DNA from: Chrysaora quinquecirrha
Taxonomy: Eukaryota > Cnidaria > Scyphozoa > Semaeostomeae > Pelagiidae
Reading direction: 5' to 3'
NCBI GenBank assembly: GCA_014526335.1
Contig: JACTAT010000012.1
Coordinates: 1,087,318-1,151,317 of the forward strand
Length of the DNA stretch: 64,000 nt
In this document: one piece after another, positions 24,357 to 34,670 of the stretch
How the letters are laid out: each line of letters starts with the position of its first letter
Numbering within the stretch: the stretch's first letter is position 1
Made by a program: the position numbers and the translations under genes
Notes under the pieces: model-generated
The model's database searches: none
What the model was told of the DNA's origin: nothing
What the model saw: only the letters and a program-made list of their open reading frames with translations

Positions 24357-24559
24357 ATGGCGTCAGACTACTGCTGTAATGAAGAAATAGAAGAGACGGC
24401 TTTGTTAATCCTCTCAAACATCGTCATCGGTTGCGGGCATCGAAAAGAAGAATGTGGACAAAAAATTGTTTTTGCCCAGATCATATTATGGTATTTTTGC
24501 AAATTTATTGACCTAATTGGACGCAGAAGACCACCCCAATTTCACCGGTTGAATAGGGA
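24357..24559 (+). pseudogene. Small transposon-linked ORF, copy B, broken by MITE
   Basis: MASDYCCNEEIEETALLILS and the following segments match the ORF at 3780. The frame runs into a 299-bp insertion after FHRLNRE. The rest of the original ORF resumes at 24869 (GAAATTTGCAGACGTGTC), so the disruption is clean. Confidence 0.6.
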
Positions 24560-24560
24560 G

Positions 24561-24859
24561 GGGGGCTTTGGGATTTCAGGGGTTGCAGGTTCGGCCGATT
24601 TCGCCCTCAGGTTTTGGGTTTTTCCAAAAAATTGTGCGGGTTTTTGGGTCAAGTATATTTAGCTGGCAACGGGTTTTGCCATTTTTTAGCTCGGGTTTCG
24701 GGGGTTGTAGTAAAAATGTGCGGTTTTTTCGGGTTTTAAACCTCGTAAAGGATATCAAAGGGTAAAATTCTTTAAAAAAAGTCGTTAAAACTAAGGTCAT
24801 CCGGGTTTTCTGGTTTGTCCCAATTATCTTCGGGTTTCGATACCCCCAAAGCCCCCCTC
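24561..24859. mobile_element. 299-bp MITE with target duplication AATAGGGAG
   Basis: Begins GGGGGCTTTGGG and ends CCCCCAAAGCCCCCCTC, a perfect inverted terminal match of at least 12 bp, flanked on both sides by AATAGGGAG (24552-24560 and 24860-24868). Copy A has the empty site, with a single AATAGGGAG at 3975-3983. Because the G run touches the target, the true duplication could be 6 to 9 bp. The interior is rich in CGGGTTTT words and codes for nothing. Confidence 0.88.
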
Positions 24860-25195
24860 AATAGGGAGAAATTTGCAGACGTGTCATCTGAAGTTGCCCC
24901 TTGATAAAAATAGAGAGAGAAGAAACAGAGTAACTTCGTTTTAAAATTTGCTCGTGTTTACTGCCATCTTTCAGTTATTGAAAACAAGGATAAGCGCATG
25001 CGCTTAACGCAATCACTCGTAAGCAAAGTGCTTTCCACCCAGCACACGGTAAACAAAATGACACCAGTGCTAAACAATTTCAACGTTGGATATTTACTTT
25101 CGGTCTGAAAAATAAAATTCCTTACGGGTCACGGGAGAGATTTTCTTAAGCAAAATTCCGCTAATGACACTAGCGAAATTCTCCCTGGTGCGCCT

Positions 25196-26347
25196 AGCAT
25201 AAAAGTGCACATATTTTCTTAGATTTCTGTTTACTTTTTAACTCATATAGAAGAGTTTCTTTATTTTTTAGAAAAAGGACATGTATAGTTTTTTACAAGT
25301 AGGCAGGGAAATCTATGTGAAAAACCAAATTTCAACCTAACCTCAAATTTTATTGCTAAAATATACCAAATCGACCCTGGAGATTTCAAATCAAAGATGG
25401 GCCCCTTTTGAGTTTGACCGGAAGTGCGCTAATTTGATGACGTCATAAAGTGCTCAAATTTCGCTTTAAATCTGTGTTTACTTGCCTCAATTGCGTTTGA
25501 TATGAATAATATATGCATTTTCAGACTCAGCAGACAAGGTGCTATCGATTCATATATATTTTTGTCATTTTCATCAACATTTCTATTTTTAGATATGACG
25601 TCATCGTAAATGAAAATCACCAAAATTGTATTTTTTCTTATCATTGAGGTACTGACATGTCTATCATCGCATGAAAACTCCTTTTTAGAGGCAGAAACAT
25701 CTCTTATGGGTCATCTGTAGAGTGTCCGTGTAGTTTAAGGGTTGTCAGTTCACCATTACTTCTACATTTGCTTTTCTTTACGACACAAGGGCCGTTCTTG
25801 AACCAATTCTGTATAGGACAACAAGTTGAAATGGCAGGAACGTTTGACGGATGGCAGGACAAATGGGTGGCTAGGAGCAAAGAAAGGGCAATCGCAACAG
25901 AGAACGAAGTTAAGCAGAAGAAGCCGATAAGTGGTGCTGCGGGATAGACACTGGAATAGTCTTTTGGGCACGACTATATATTGCATTGAAATGCTTTAGA
26001 GAATGTTCCAATGAATATTTGTTTTGTTCTTTACGGCGTATTCTGGTTACTCCCCTCGACAAGTTTCGTTTTAAACAAAAAAGGATGCCTTTTCGGTTAT
26101 CGATACATCTTCATTCGGCGCGTATAAGAAATCTTAAGACAAAATCAAATTGATACATAATAGTATGGCTAAAAACCATCAAATATGTATTTGAAAGTAT
26201 GGTTTCTCTTCTGTTTGAATCAGACAGACTTCAAGATATACTGCTTGGAAGCAACTTCGTGTCTATATATGTTTACCAAAGTATTCCATTCTTGTTTTGC
26301 TATCGCTGTTGTAAATTTTAGCAAACAAAATGCCATTGAAACAATTT
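25196..26347. other. No gene seen
   Basis: Contains a partial match (25380-25445: AAGATGGGCC, CCGGAAGT, TGATGACGTCAT) to the arms of the fold-back element at 10833-11942. The rest is unique AT-rich sequence. Confidence 0.45.
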
Positions 26348-26460
26348 TCAGAGCTCTTTGCTCGCAGCTATGTTTAAAGCCAGCCATCGCATGGCGCTAA
26401 ATGTGCGCTCACAGAACGCTGAGGAGATGATAACACGATGGTGCAAGTTTATGATCTTTT
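26348..26460 (-). pseudogene. hAT transposase C-terminal scrap
   Basis: The minus frame includes ISSAFCERTFSAMRWL, close to the hAT dimerisation motif in which a CERxFSAL-type stretch is conserved. It is fused in frame to BEL/Pao sequence and is absent from copy A at the same place, so a hAT fragment has replaced the end of the BEL/Pao domain. Short, so moderate confidence. Confidence 0.5.
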
Positions 26461-26871
26461 GGACTTCGGAAAACAAATTGCCATGACCACGACCCAACGA
26501 CCGTGGAGTGGATTCATCAAGAAGCAAGGCAATGTCTAGCCTAGACAATGCGAAATTTGTGTGCTTTTTGTTCCATTTCTGTCGCTCTTCAAGCATAGGT
26601 AAATATTCGCGAAATTTCTGTGTTTTTTGTTCCATTTCTGTCGCTCTTCAAGCATAGGTAAATATTCGCGAATCCACCTGCACTAAAACACGTCGGCGTG
26701 GTACTGCACTTGACACCATCGTCGATGACTGTTACTATCATGCCTCACGAAAGAACCAGGAGGAGCGTTCGGTCCTGCATGCAGCAATAGGAGATGGTTG
26801 GGAATCAAAGGCTCGAGATTGCAACGGTGGATTGTTGCTTCGAGTTGCGGGGTGATTGAACTCTTTGCCAA
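26461..26871 (-). pseudogene. BEL/Pao pol C-terminus, copy B, rearranged
   Basis: Homologous to 5183-5644 ([46 protein letters not shown]). A stretch of about 57 bp (CTGTCGCTCTTCAAGCATAG and flanks, near 26578 and 26637) is tandemly duplicated, which shifts the frame. The last third is replaced by hAT-like sequence. Confidence 0.75.
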
Positions 26872-27474
26872 AAAATTGTGTTGACGAATGTTAGCTGGAA
26901 AATATTGTTGACCCCGTCTATCTCCTAATCCCTTTGAGGTGCGACCTGCGACACCGGCATGGAAATTCAGAAATAATCAAACTTTTTTGTGTGGTAAGCA
27001 CGCAATCCTTTTGAATAGACGGCAGAACTTGCCGAGTGCTGAAAACTAACCTAAGGTTGGCAGCAGCGAAACATTTGGTAATGGTCTTCTATATTCCTTG
27101 CGATTCAAAAATTCAACAAAATAACTACTATTACTAAGGTACTAATTTTTTTTAAACTTAATAACTAGGACTACATATCCACAACCTTTCACAGAATATA
27201 GTGAGACGTCTTTGATTTGAAGTGTCGAGCGAAAAAGATTGTGAAACCGCTTCTCCGCCGCTCGACTACGCAATGTTGTAGGTTGGTTCATACAAAGTTG
27301 TCCCAAGCTGTTCCATGATTGACATTGCTCTGTCGTGAAAGGGGTGGATTCTGTTTTGCAGAATAAGGAGATAGGCGATTTATATGAATTTTTTTGTTTG
27401 TCGCAATGATCTTAATATATTTTGTGAGAGATCTTAGAACGGTCTCTAAAATTTGCATGTACGTCAAGTCCATA

Positions 27475-27752
27475 ATGGCAGATGCTTTTCCACGTGATAA
27501 CAAGGATGTTTCATTATTAATTCAACTGTATCTTTCAGAGATCATTATCAGGCTCCGTTACTTGGTGGGTAGGAGGCATTTTGATATATATATTCATATT
27601 GTGAATACTAACAGAAATCGCCATATGGCCGAATGTGACGAACATCTGCGTAATCGTCGAAACATGCACAGAAAAGCACTCGTTGCACCAGATACAGTCT
27701 ACAGGCTAATAACATTGAAGTCGGGATCACAGAGCAAGACTCTAGACCAAAG
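27475..27752 (+). CDS. Exon of unrecognised gene, copy B
   Basis: From an ATG at 27475 (MADAFPRDNKDVSLLIQLYL) the frame stays open for about 92 codons, through FDIYIHIVNTNRNRHMAECD and VAPDTVYRLITLKSG, to a strong donor CAAAG/GTGAGT at 27752/27753. It ends with two bases of a codon. That phase fits either the acceptor at 28258, just before the receptor, or the copy A-type exon at 8784 beyond it. No domain recognised and no signal peptide or TM segment. The frame is also open upstream to 27394, so the start is uncertain. Confidence 0.5.
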
Positions 27753-28257
27753 GTGAGTATTCATTAGCAGATTTAAATCCAAGTTTGACTTAGAACATAG
27801 AAAAAGTGTTCTTTAATCAACAAGTATTTTGATAAAAAATGGATGCTTATAAGAAAGTAGCACTTCAACACTTCGCTTCTAAAAATGGTACTAAGCAGTC
27901 CAGTTTTGCGATTTTCGAGAAAAAAATAAAGCTTTAATTTTCGGAGATTTGTAGTAAAAAATTTCATCGTGTGACTGAGGAAAAAAGATAGCCGATGCGG
28001 TTTTTCTGTAATTTTTCTTACCAAAATACAGCTTTAGCATTTTTGGAAAAAATCTGACGTCGTAGAAGAAATCTGTAATTGAATTTGTCCGATATGTAGT
28101 TAGTTAAAGATACTGAGAAAGTTTCTGTACTGGGGTCATTGCAAATTTTCATACAAAGAAAACGAGTAGTTTGTATTTGCCGACATTTGACATTAGGCAA
28201 AACCGCTTTCCAAACTTTGACAGCCTTTAACTCTCCTTAAAAATTTTTGTTTTTCAG

Positions 28258-28378
28258 CACTCAACAGCTGTTAGTCAGAAAGTGTGCTTCTGTTCTCCAC
28301 CTTTCCCAAAAGCGTCAAGAATCAATTCCTGCAGCAAAATCAGTTTTTGGTTTTCTTGAGAAAGAAGCAAGAAGGGAA
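28258..28378 (+). other. In-frame leader between a splice acceptor and the receptor start
   Basis: A polypyrimidine tract with TTTTTCAG ends at 28257. The following bases read STQQLLVRKCASVLHLSQKR through FGFLEKEARRE directly into the receptor Met. The same arrangement is kept in copy A (acceptor near 7045). The phase fits the donor at 27752, so a spliced transcript would join the upstream exon to the receptor. Confidence 0.45.
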
Positions 28379-29341
28379 ATGATTCCTGCTACTGAAGCTT
28401 TGATGGTTAATTTTTCTGTAATTGCAAACAGTAGCAATGTCACAAATGTGATTACTAGCAAGTGGCGATGTGAATTTCAACTTTACTCTGTCGGATATAC
28501 TTTCATGCCCTACTCGTATGGAACAACAGCAGGGTCTATGATTGTGCTTATATTATCTGGGGTGCTGAACGCGTATTCAATAATGATGGTCAAGAAGGAA
28601 GAAAGATATTCTCTACACAATGTTCTGTTATTGAATATATTTGTTGCCGACCTATGCCTTGGTAGTGTGTTGGACGTATTCATGGCTATTAGTGCATTGA
28701 AAGTCAATGTCTGTCTTGCTAGAGTTGTACTGCAAATAACATTCTTTATCTTCACAGATGTGACTTTTCTGTCTCTTGCATTTATTGCTTTTAACCAAGC
28801 AAAACAAGTCAGACGTCTTTTTGATTTTACACAGAACAACAACCAAAGCAACCAGACCAAAGTACAGTTAATGTTCAAAGTAGCTATTATCTGGCTGTAC
28901 TCATCAATCATATCATTGGTAGTTTCCTTTTCATTTCCAAAGATATGGTTCTTTCAAGTGATATTGATATTGATTTTCATTTTTGTCCTACATTGGTATA
29001 CTCTGAGAAAATTAAACGGTGTTGTCCCTAGTGACGATTCAGTTTTGCTGAAAAGAAGAATGCAAGTGATCAGAAAAGCACAAAAGTCGATCATTGCTCT
29101 GCTTCTGGCTGAAGTACTAACATGGACTCCATTTGTTATTACTGTGGTGCTTCACCTTTTCAAAGTGATAAAACCGCATCAGATAGATGAAACTTTATTT
29201 TGGACAATCGATATTACCTACTTGGCTCCACTTTTTAACCCAGTTGTCTTGTTTTTGATCCGAGATTTTGAATGTAGAAGGGATGTCAGCACTGTTAGGA
29301 GAAACGCTGCAGAAGTGATAGAAATGAATCCGGTAGGCTAA
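28379..29341 (+). CDS. Intact rhodopsin-like 7TM receptor, orphan
   Basis: A 320-residue intronless frame. The N-tail has three N-glycosylation sequons (Asn11, Asn17, Asn20). Seven hydrophobic helices fall near 48-71, 80-104, 112-138, 163-185, 190-210, 236-262 and 272-296. Class A marks are NIFVADL in TM2, Cys112 at the top of TM3, TWTPF in TM6 and NPVVLFL in TM7. Unusual features: the DRY box is replaced by FNQAKQ, the NPxxY tyrosine is leucine, and the second extracellular loop is a few residues with no cysteine, so the usual disulfide cannot form. It should sit in the plasma membrane and may couple poorly to G proteins or act as a partner receptor; the ligand is unknown. The open frame extends upstream to a splice acceptor at 28257, so a longer spliced N-terminus is possible. 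I chose Met 28379 because the inverted paralogue's own Met (808) aligns near it. Confidence 0.85.
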   Translation: MIPATEALMVNFSVIANSSNVTNVITSKWRCEFQLYSVGYTFMPYSYGTTAGSMIVLILSGVLNAYSIMMVKKEERYSLHNVLLLNIFVADLCLGSVLDVFMAISALKVNVCLARVVLQITFFIFTDVTFLSLAFIAFNQAKQVRRLFDFTQNNNQSNQTKVQLMFKVAIIWLYSSIISLVVSFSFPKIWFFQVILILIFIFVLHWYTLRKLNGVVPSDDSVLLKRRMQVIRKAQKSIIALLLAEVLTWTPFVITVVLHLFKVIKPHQIDETLFWTIDITYLAPLFNPVVLFLIRDFECRRDVSTVRRNAAEVIEMNPVG

Positions 29342-29825
29342 ACAAACAGTGGGTACTGTTTTAAAGATTGAAGTAAGGAATAGAAACTAAATCTGCAGAA
29401 CGTTCATACCTTCATACTATCTAATATTTCTAGTGCTTCGTATAACTATCCGAACGTGGAGAGGATAACGAACTAACGCATTAGACAAAAATTAAACAAA
29501 AATAACTGATGATGGTACTTGAGACTTGAGGCGAAAAAAACTTAAGACATATGAAAATGTCTCCTAATAAAGGCAAGGAGAGCACTCGGTCATTGAAACT
29601 GGTTTTCACACTAAATAAATAATTTTTGACTTTGTAAAATATAGACAATCGGACTAGATAATTCTCGTAAAATAGTGAAGAAAACTTAAAAGCCACAAAA
29701 ATAAAATTGGGCCTAGGCACCTCTCACAATGGCGGTGAGCGAAGAAAACCAAAGAAAAAGAATTAGTAAACAAATGATACATTTTCATACATCTAAATAA
29801 CGACTAATAGATTAAAATTTATTCC

Positions 29826-30077
29826 ATGTATCTACTGCCTGTAGTTGAAGAGATATTTGAGCCCAAAGTTGGGAAAGTGTCTTTTAGAAGGTTGGGTACA
29901 ATCATTTTTGCCAGCAGACTATGCATCATGAATGGTAACGTATCTGGAAATTGTAAAAGTTTGAAGCTCAAAAATGCTGTGTTATCATTTATTTGCGAAG
30001 ATGCCGAGATTGATGCCATTATGCAGCGTCTTTATGATGATTCCAACATGTACATAGCCATCTGGTTGAAAGCTTAG
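29826..30077 (+). pseudogene. Remnant of the internal exon, copy B
   Basis: Corresponds to 8600-8900. The region kept is CEDAEIDAIMQRLYDDSN. The acceptor CTCTACAG and the first codons are deleted and the donor is altered (AACAT/GTACAT), so normal splicing through this exon looks impossible in copy B. Confidence 0.5.
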
Positions 30078-30150
30078 TAGTTATCAGTTTTCATTCTGTT
30101 ATCTTGATGACAACTTCGTTACATTTGTAGTCTGACAATTTTTGTGGTAG

Positions 30151-30456
30151 CTCTACTTGGAAAGCCGCTTCTACAAGGCCAGAAAATTCACAAAGCTTTG
30201 TGAAACTGGATTGGAGGTCGCATCCTGTCTCCATCGAGTTGCGCAAAAAGCAGTGAATATGTTCCGTGATGAATTATTTGGCTACACGTACTATCTCCAA
30301 GTAAAAAGTATAAATGATCTTGTACGGTATGGATTAGGGAGAATTCTAGGCCCAATGGCAGGGATCTCAGATCACCTCGCCGAGTCGATCAAAGAGATGA
30401 GCGTCGACGTTAAAGAAGTTTTATTCTTTGTGTCTCATCAATCCGGTCGGCCATAA
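30151..30456 (+). CDS. Terminal exon of unrecognised gene, copy B
   Basis: Open frame after an acceptor (TTTTGTGGTAG) to a TAA near 30456, matching 8991-9296 with mostly conservative differences (for example FRDELFGYTYYLQVKS versus FRDEFFGYTSYLHAKS). No frameshift. Because the preceding exon is damaged, the product may be truncated or the gene dead. Confidence 0.45.
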   Translation, partial: LYLESRFYKARKFTKLCETGLEVASCLHRVAQKAVNMFRDELFGYTYYLQVKSINDLVRYGLGRILGPMAGISDHLAESIKEMSVDVKEVLFFVSHQSGRP

Positions 30457-30719
30457 CCTGTTTACAAGTTTCATTTTCTTGCTTGCAACAAATTGTGCTT
30501 TCGTTGCAAGCGCATGAAAAGTTGTTTCCATATCCCCGTAGCTTTAGGCTATAAAACATTTCCTCATGCTTCCAAAACACAGTTCCGGCACACGGTAGTA
30601 GGAAATTTCGTTGTTCAGTGGTTACAGATCACGTGCGATTACATCGCCATAGGCAATCTTGTTCCTTGATAAAGAGCATTTGGAAAAAAATAGAATTCAT
30701 TGAAGCGAACATATCTTAG

Positions 30720-32194
30720 GGCCATTTGTATTTACCGGCATTGGAACTGTGGCATCGGCATTGGAACCGGCATTGGCAATGGAATTGGCGCCATTTTATA
30801 TCTAAGTCAGAATGCAAACACAACTTACCAGGGGGGTTGATAAAAGAATTTAGCTCCAAATCTTTCTCAATTGTGTTGCTTTTTTACTTCCGTTTTTAGT
30901 TTTTTGGCTTTTCGAATGTGATGGGATATCCAAGGGAGCAATGTTGCGGGAAGGGCGGGCAGAACAAGGCAGAAAAATGCTTCATATGACCTGTTTCAGT
31001 TATTTTTTTTCTGGCATGAGTACACTTGACAAAATGAAATTAAACTAGCTCAGAGCTCCTGTTCACGACATCGTGGGAGCACTACGATCCGAGCGGGCAC
31101 AGAACAAGATCTTTCAATCACAGATCTCAAAATTTATAACAGGAATAAACTTGACCTAAAATTAAAGGACAGAGCATGGAGCGCACAAACGGGATCTGTC
31201 ACGAAAGTAAAGAAGAGTCACGACTCAATAAATGGAACGTTCTTTCTTGCTTTTGTTTTTATTTCAACATATAACCAACAAATGCCAACGAACGATAATA
31301 CATATTGTTAAAGCGTAAAACCAGTGAGAGTTTCAAATGAATGGCTGTGAGAAAAATTTTTGGACAGAATACACTCATTTTCTTATAAGAAATTACTATG
31401 CTCTTGAACATACACGTATTTTGTTATAACAAACTAACAAATTGGTCCAATACTGAAAGTTTCTTAAAATTGCAAATTTTGAGTACTGAAAGTTTTTTAA
31501 GAGTTTTCTAAAGTATCTATACTGGAAGCATAGTAATTCTATCTGAATGGTGTTCCCAATACATTTATCGATCGTATTTGACTGTTTGTGGCTTTCCAAT
31601 TTGTCTGGTTGTCACAAAATTTCAATCGGCTCACGGAATAGGAAGTAGGAATGGACAACGGAAGTGCTGCATACTTAAACAAATGCTCGGCAACTGGCGC
31701 ACCCTGTGAGATGCTTCAACGGAAGTGCTTGTACTTTCTTCCAGACATTTATATCCCGTTGACATGCCAAGACATCACTTTTTACCAAAACACAACAAGT
31801 TTCAAAAAGGTTTTGAATTGAAATGAAAAATAGCACTTTATGAGTTTGTACCTTATGAGTTTAAGTTTGTCTTGCTCTGTTCTTGTTCAATTTTATACGA
31901 AACTCTGCATATTGTGTTCTAATATTGTTTTGAATAGGCTAATAAGTAAACCAAATGAAACCCAGTGAAGAATTAAAGGGAATTTTGATACCTGAGAACA
32001 TTCGAAAAGCCAAAAACTAAAAAGGAAGTAAAAAGCAACACAATTGAGAAGGATTTGGAGCTAAAATCTTTTATGCAACCCCTGGTAAGTTGTGTTTGCA
32101 TTCTGACTTAGATAGAAAAATGGCGCCAATTCCATTGCCAATGCCGGTTCCAATGCCGATGCCACAGTTCCAATGCCGGTAAATACAAATGGCC
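30720..32194. mobile_element. 1.5-kb element with about 200-bp inverted repeats and subterminal GGCATTGG motifs
   Basis: The left arm (30720-30919) starts GGCCATTTGTATTTACCGGC. The right arm (31999-32194) ends with the complement. Just inside the ends GGCATTGGAAC-type words repeat three to four times, as expected for transposase binding sites. The arms also share AGTTGTGTTTGCATTCTGAC and TTTCTCAATTGTGTTGCTTT wording. The 1.08-kb interior holds no long frame, so it is non-autonomous. Copy A lacks it: ATATCTTA runs straight into unique sequence at 9640. Confidence 0.85.
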
Positions 32195-33139
32195 AATACT
32201 CGTCATAGAGCACTCAAATTTGCAAATAAGGTAGATATAGGTATAAAACAAACAGAATTGGTGAAAAAATTGATCTGGGGGGCGTGGGCGATTTCTAAAA
32301 AATTTATTTTCCCCCAAGGCCTTTTGCCCCTTACAGCTCCTTCGTAGATTTCATGGTTTTGACGGCTAGGCCAAATGAAAGTGCTTTCAAAATGCTACAA
32401 GAAAAGTACTTACTTTCCCAGTCCAAAGCATCTAGCTTTACGAAAATTAAAGTTTTAGATTTTCAAATTAGGCCAAAATTTAGGCCATTACAAAAATTTT
32501 TCGACATCTTCGCCAAAAATTTTCAAATCCTTTGCTTCAGAGCATCCACCATGCCGAAAACGCTGTGAACTTAGGCCTACAATGTTGACTAAAGATACTA
32601 TTACTCAAATTTAGGCTTGTCCGATCAGCTGGAACAAAATAAATGCAATTTAATATTTAGTTGCCATATGGCAACTGTGGCCCATAAAGGGTTAAGTCAT
32701 GTGCGAATGATATTGATGTCGCTTCTCGCCACTGTTTCTTGAAGATTTCGAGGAAGGAGAGAATATTTGTCTATGGAGTAAATATCTTTTAAATAGAAAA
32801 GTAAGGTAACTAATGTTTCTCTTATAGTTTTGCCTAATTGTATTAAATGTGTGCGACAAAAATGACGAACTGAGTGAGAACGAATATGGGCTGACAACGG
32901 CCTAATAATTGAGAGGACCAATAAGGATGGCTTCATGCGGATGTTCAAGTGCAGGAGCTAATTTCTGTCATCTGAATTTTATAGCTTCATTGCTCCAGAT
33001 ATAAAAAGTGATCAGCTAGAACATTATGGGGTTTTCAAATTGTTTTGTCCCCTTCCTTGTAATATCGAGGGAATGTATCATAGACTTTGCGAAGAACAGG
33101 AAGACATTTTGTCACTGTTTTGTCTCGCCTGACAAGGGA
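32195..33139. other. Spacer and duplicated flank, no gene seen
   Basis: 32195-32695 is unique. 32697-33139 matches 15040-15470 of copy A and then stops abruptly at GACAAGGG, where LINE sequence begins. Confidence 0.5.
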
Positions 33140-34125
33140 AAGTGCCTTTGCCAGTAACTCATTTGAATCATCTGTCCGGGAAATGTGTTTTGACCAAAGA
33201 AAGTTCAATGAAATCAATATTCAGATGCTTTCTAAAATTCTTCATCAGCAAATCTTTGATGAAACATCGGAAAAGATACAAAGGTGGAATTTTTCAAAAG
33301 TTAAAGATCATTTATGGGGTTGCATATCAAAAGACAATAATCCAATTGAAAAAGTACAGTTGATGTTTGCTAAACATATATTAGGAGTGAATCAAAAAGC
33401 AATAATCTTAGCAGTGTTAGCAGAAATAGGATTACAACCCATTAAGATTGATATGAAAATAAATTCTCTAAAATTCTTCGATTATATAAAACAAAATAGA
33501 AATTGTTTGCTAAAAGGCACCTTAGAAGAAAATAGATTATTATCCACTTCATGGTATAATGATATCAATATGACAATAAGAGAAACTAACTTCGATCCAA
33601 ACAAACTTTTAATTAAAATGGAAAATGATAATGATAAATATAAAAGAATTACACAAAAAAATAATAAATTGATAAAAAACTTTTGTAAAAAAAAGTTATC
33701 CGACATTTTAAACAGACAATGGCAAGACCAAATTAGCAAGATGAATAGATTGGCTTTTTACATAGAGATTAAGTTAGAACCAACTACTACCTCAAAATAC
33801 TTGACTTATATTGAATGCAGAAGCCATAGAGCTGCACTTACAAGACTTCTTATAAGTGCACACAAACTAAGAATAGAAACGGGAAGATATTGTAAAAATA
33901 GAATTGACCCAAATGAGCATTTTTGTGACTTCTGTAGACACAAATCGAGTTGAATAGATAATGAAATCCACTTTTTATTTGATTGTATAAGTAATACACA
34001 ACAAAGAGAAATTCTCTACATAGAACTAGATTTGCAAAAAGATAAAATTGATGAACTCTCAGAAATAGAAAACATAGGGGCCCTATGGGCATGTTCGAAG
34101 AACGACTCTGGTTGAATATAGCTAT
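33140..34125 (+). pseudogene. 5'-truncated LINE, C-terminal region only
   Basis: The long frame to 33953 and its continuation after a TGA (33950-33952) match the part of a LINE protein beyond the polymerase: EKVQLMFAKHILGVNQKAII, a lysine-rich helical stretch, HRAALTRLLISAHKLRIETG, and the Cys-His cluster CDFCRH, then IDNEIHFLFDC. It is the same domain type as at 14132-14650 but a different subfamily. The polymerase itself is absent. The junction with the duplicated flank at 33139/33140 is sharp. Confidence 0.75.
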
Positions 34126-34149
34126 TTCGGTCAAATGATGAAAGATGTT

Positions 34150-34570
34150 TATTGGTATGCACAACGATGACGATAATGATTATTATGATAATGGTGGTCG
34201 TTATTATGATGATGTTGATGACCACGATGATTATGATGCTGGTTGGTAGGGGTGATTGTGGTGGTAGGGTGGATGTGGTGGTGGTGATAGGGGTGATCGT
34301 GGTGATGATTGTAGGGGGGTTGTGGTGGTGCTGATAAAGGTGATCGTGGTGAAGGTTGTAGGGGTGTTTGTGGTGGTGGTGATAAGGGGGGGGTGGTGGT
34401 TGTGATAGGGGTGATCGTGGTGATTGTTGTAGAGGTGGTTGTGGTGTGGTGGTTATAGGGGGGTGGTTGTGGTGATAAGAGTGATCGTGGTGATGGTTGT
34501 AGGGGTGGTTGTGGTGGTGGGGATAGGGGTGGTGGTGGTGATGGTTGTAGGGGTGATTGTGATGGTGATG
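34150..34570 (+). repeat. GTGGTGAT/GGTTGTAGGGGTG minisatellite
   Basis: About 420 bp of G/T-rich units such as GGTGATCGTGGTGATGGTTGTAGGGGTGG with strand asymmetry. It lies directly downstream of the LINE tail, after a short GATGAT-type transition, so it may have grown from a simple-repeat LINE tail. Confidence 0.9.
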
Positions 34571-34606
34571 CTGTTCATTTAGATCTTGTCACAGCCACAT
34601 CGTCAA

Positions 34607-34670
34607 TGATGGTAATCATGATGATGATGATGATGATTATGATGATGATGATGATGAGAATGATGACGAT
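34607..34670. repeat. (ATG)n microsatellite
   Basis: Runs of GATGAT with occasional interruptions (TTATGATG, AGAATGATG). Confidence 0.9.

Larger units (their letters stand above)
24150..25195. mobile_element. DNA transposon remnant with about 200-bp inverted arms around a small ORF
   Basis: The left arm (24160-24355) reads AAGCAAATTTCTCCCGTGTG then CCGTAAGGAATTTT and GTGCGGGGTGAAAAGCA. The right arm (24960-25195) is its imperfect reverse complement. Between them lies the ORF homologous to 3780-4019, interrupted by the MITE. An inverted-repeat pair around one ORF fits a cut-and-paste transposon. Superfamily and target duplication are unclear. Confidence 0.55.

Noticed and set aside
28247..28378. 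Extending the receptor to a TTG start at 28247
   Set aside because: The first bases lie in a polypyrimidine tract and splice acceptor, so no normal start is possible there.
28510..28911. Minus-strand frame of 133 codons within the receptor
   Set aside because: Antisense shadow; the plus strand carries the clear 7TM protein.
34016..34334. Ile-rich and Met/Val-rich frames near 34.2 kb
   Set aside because: Translations of the trinucleotide-like repeat tract.
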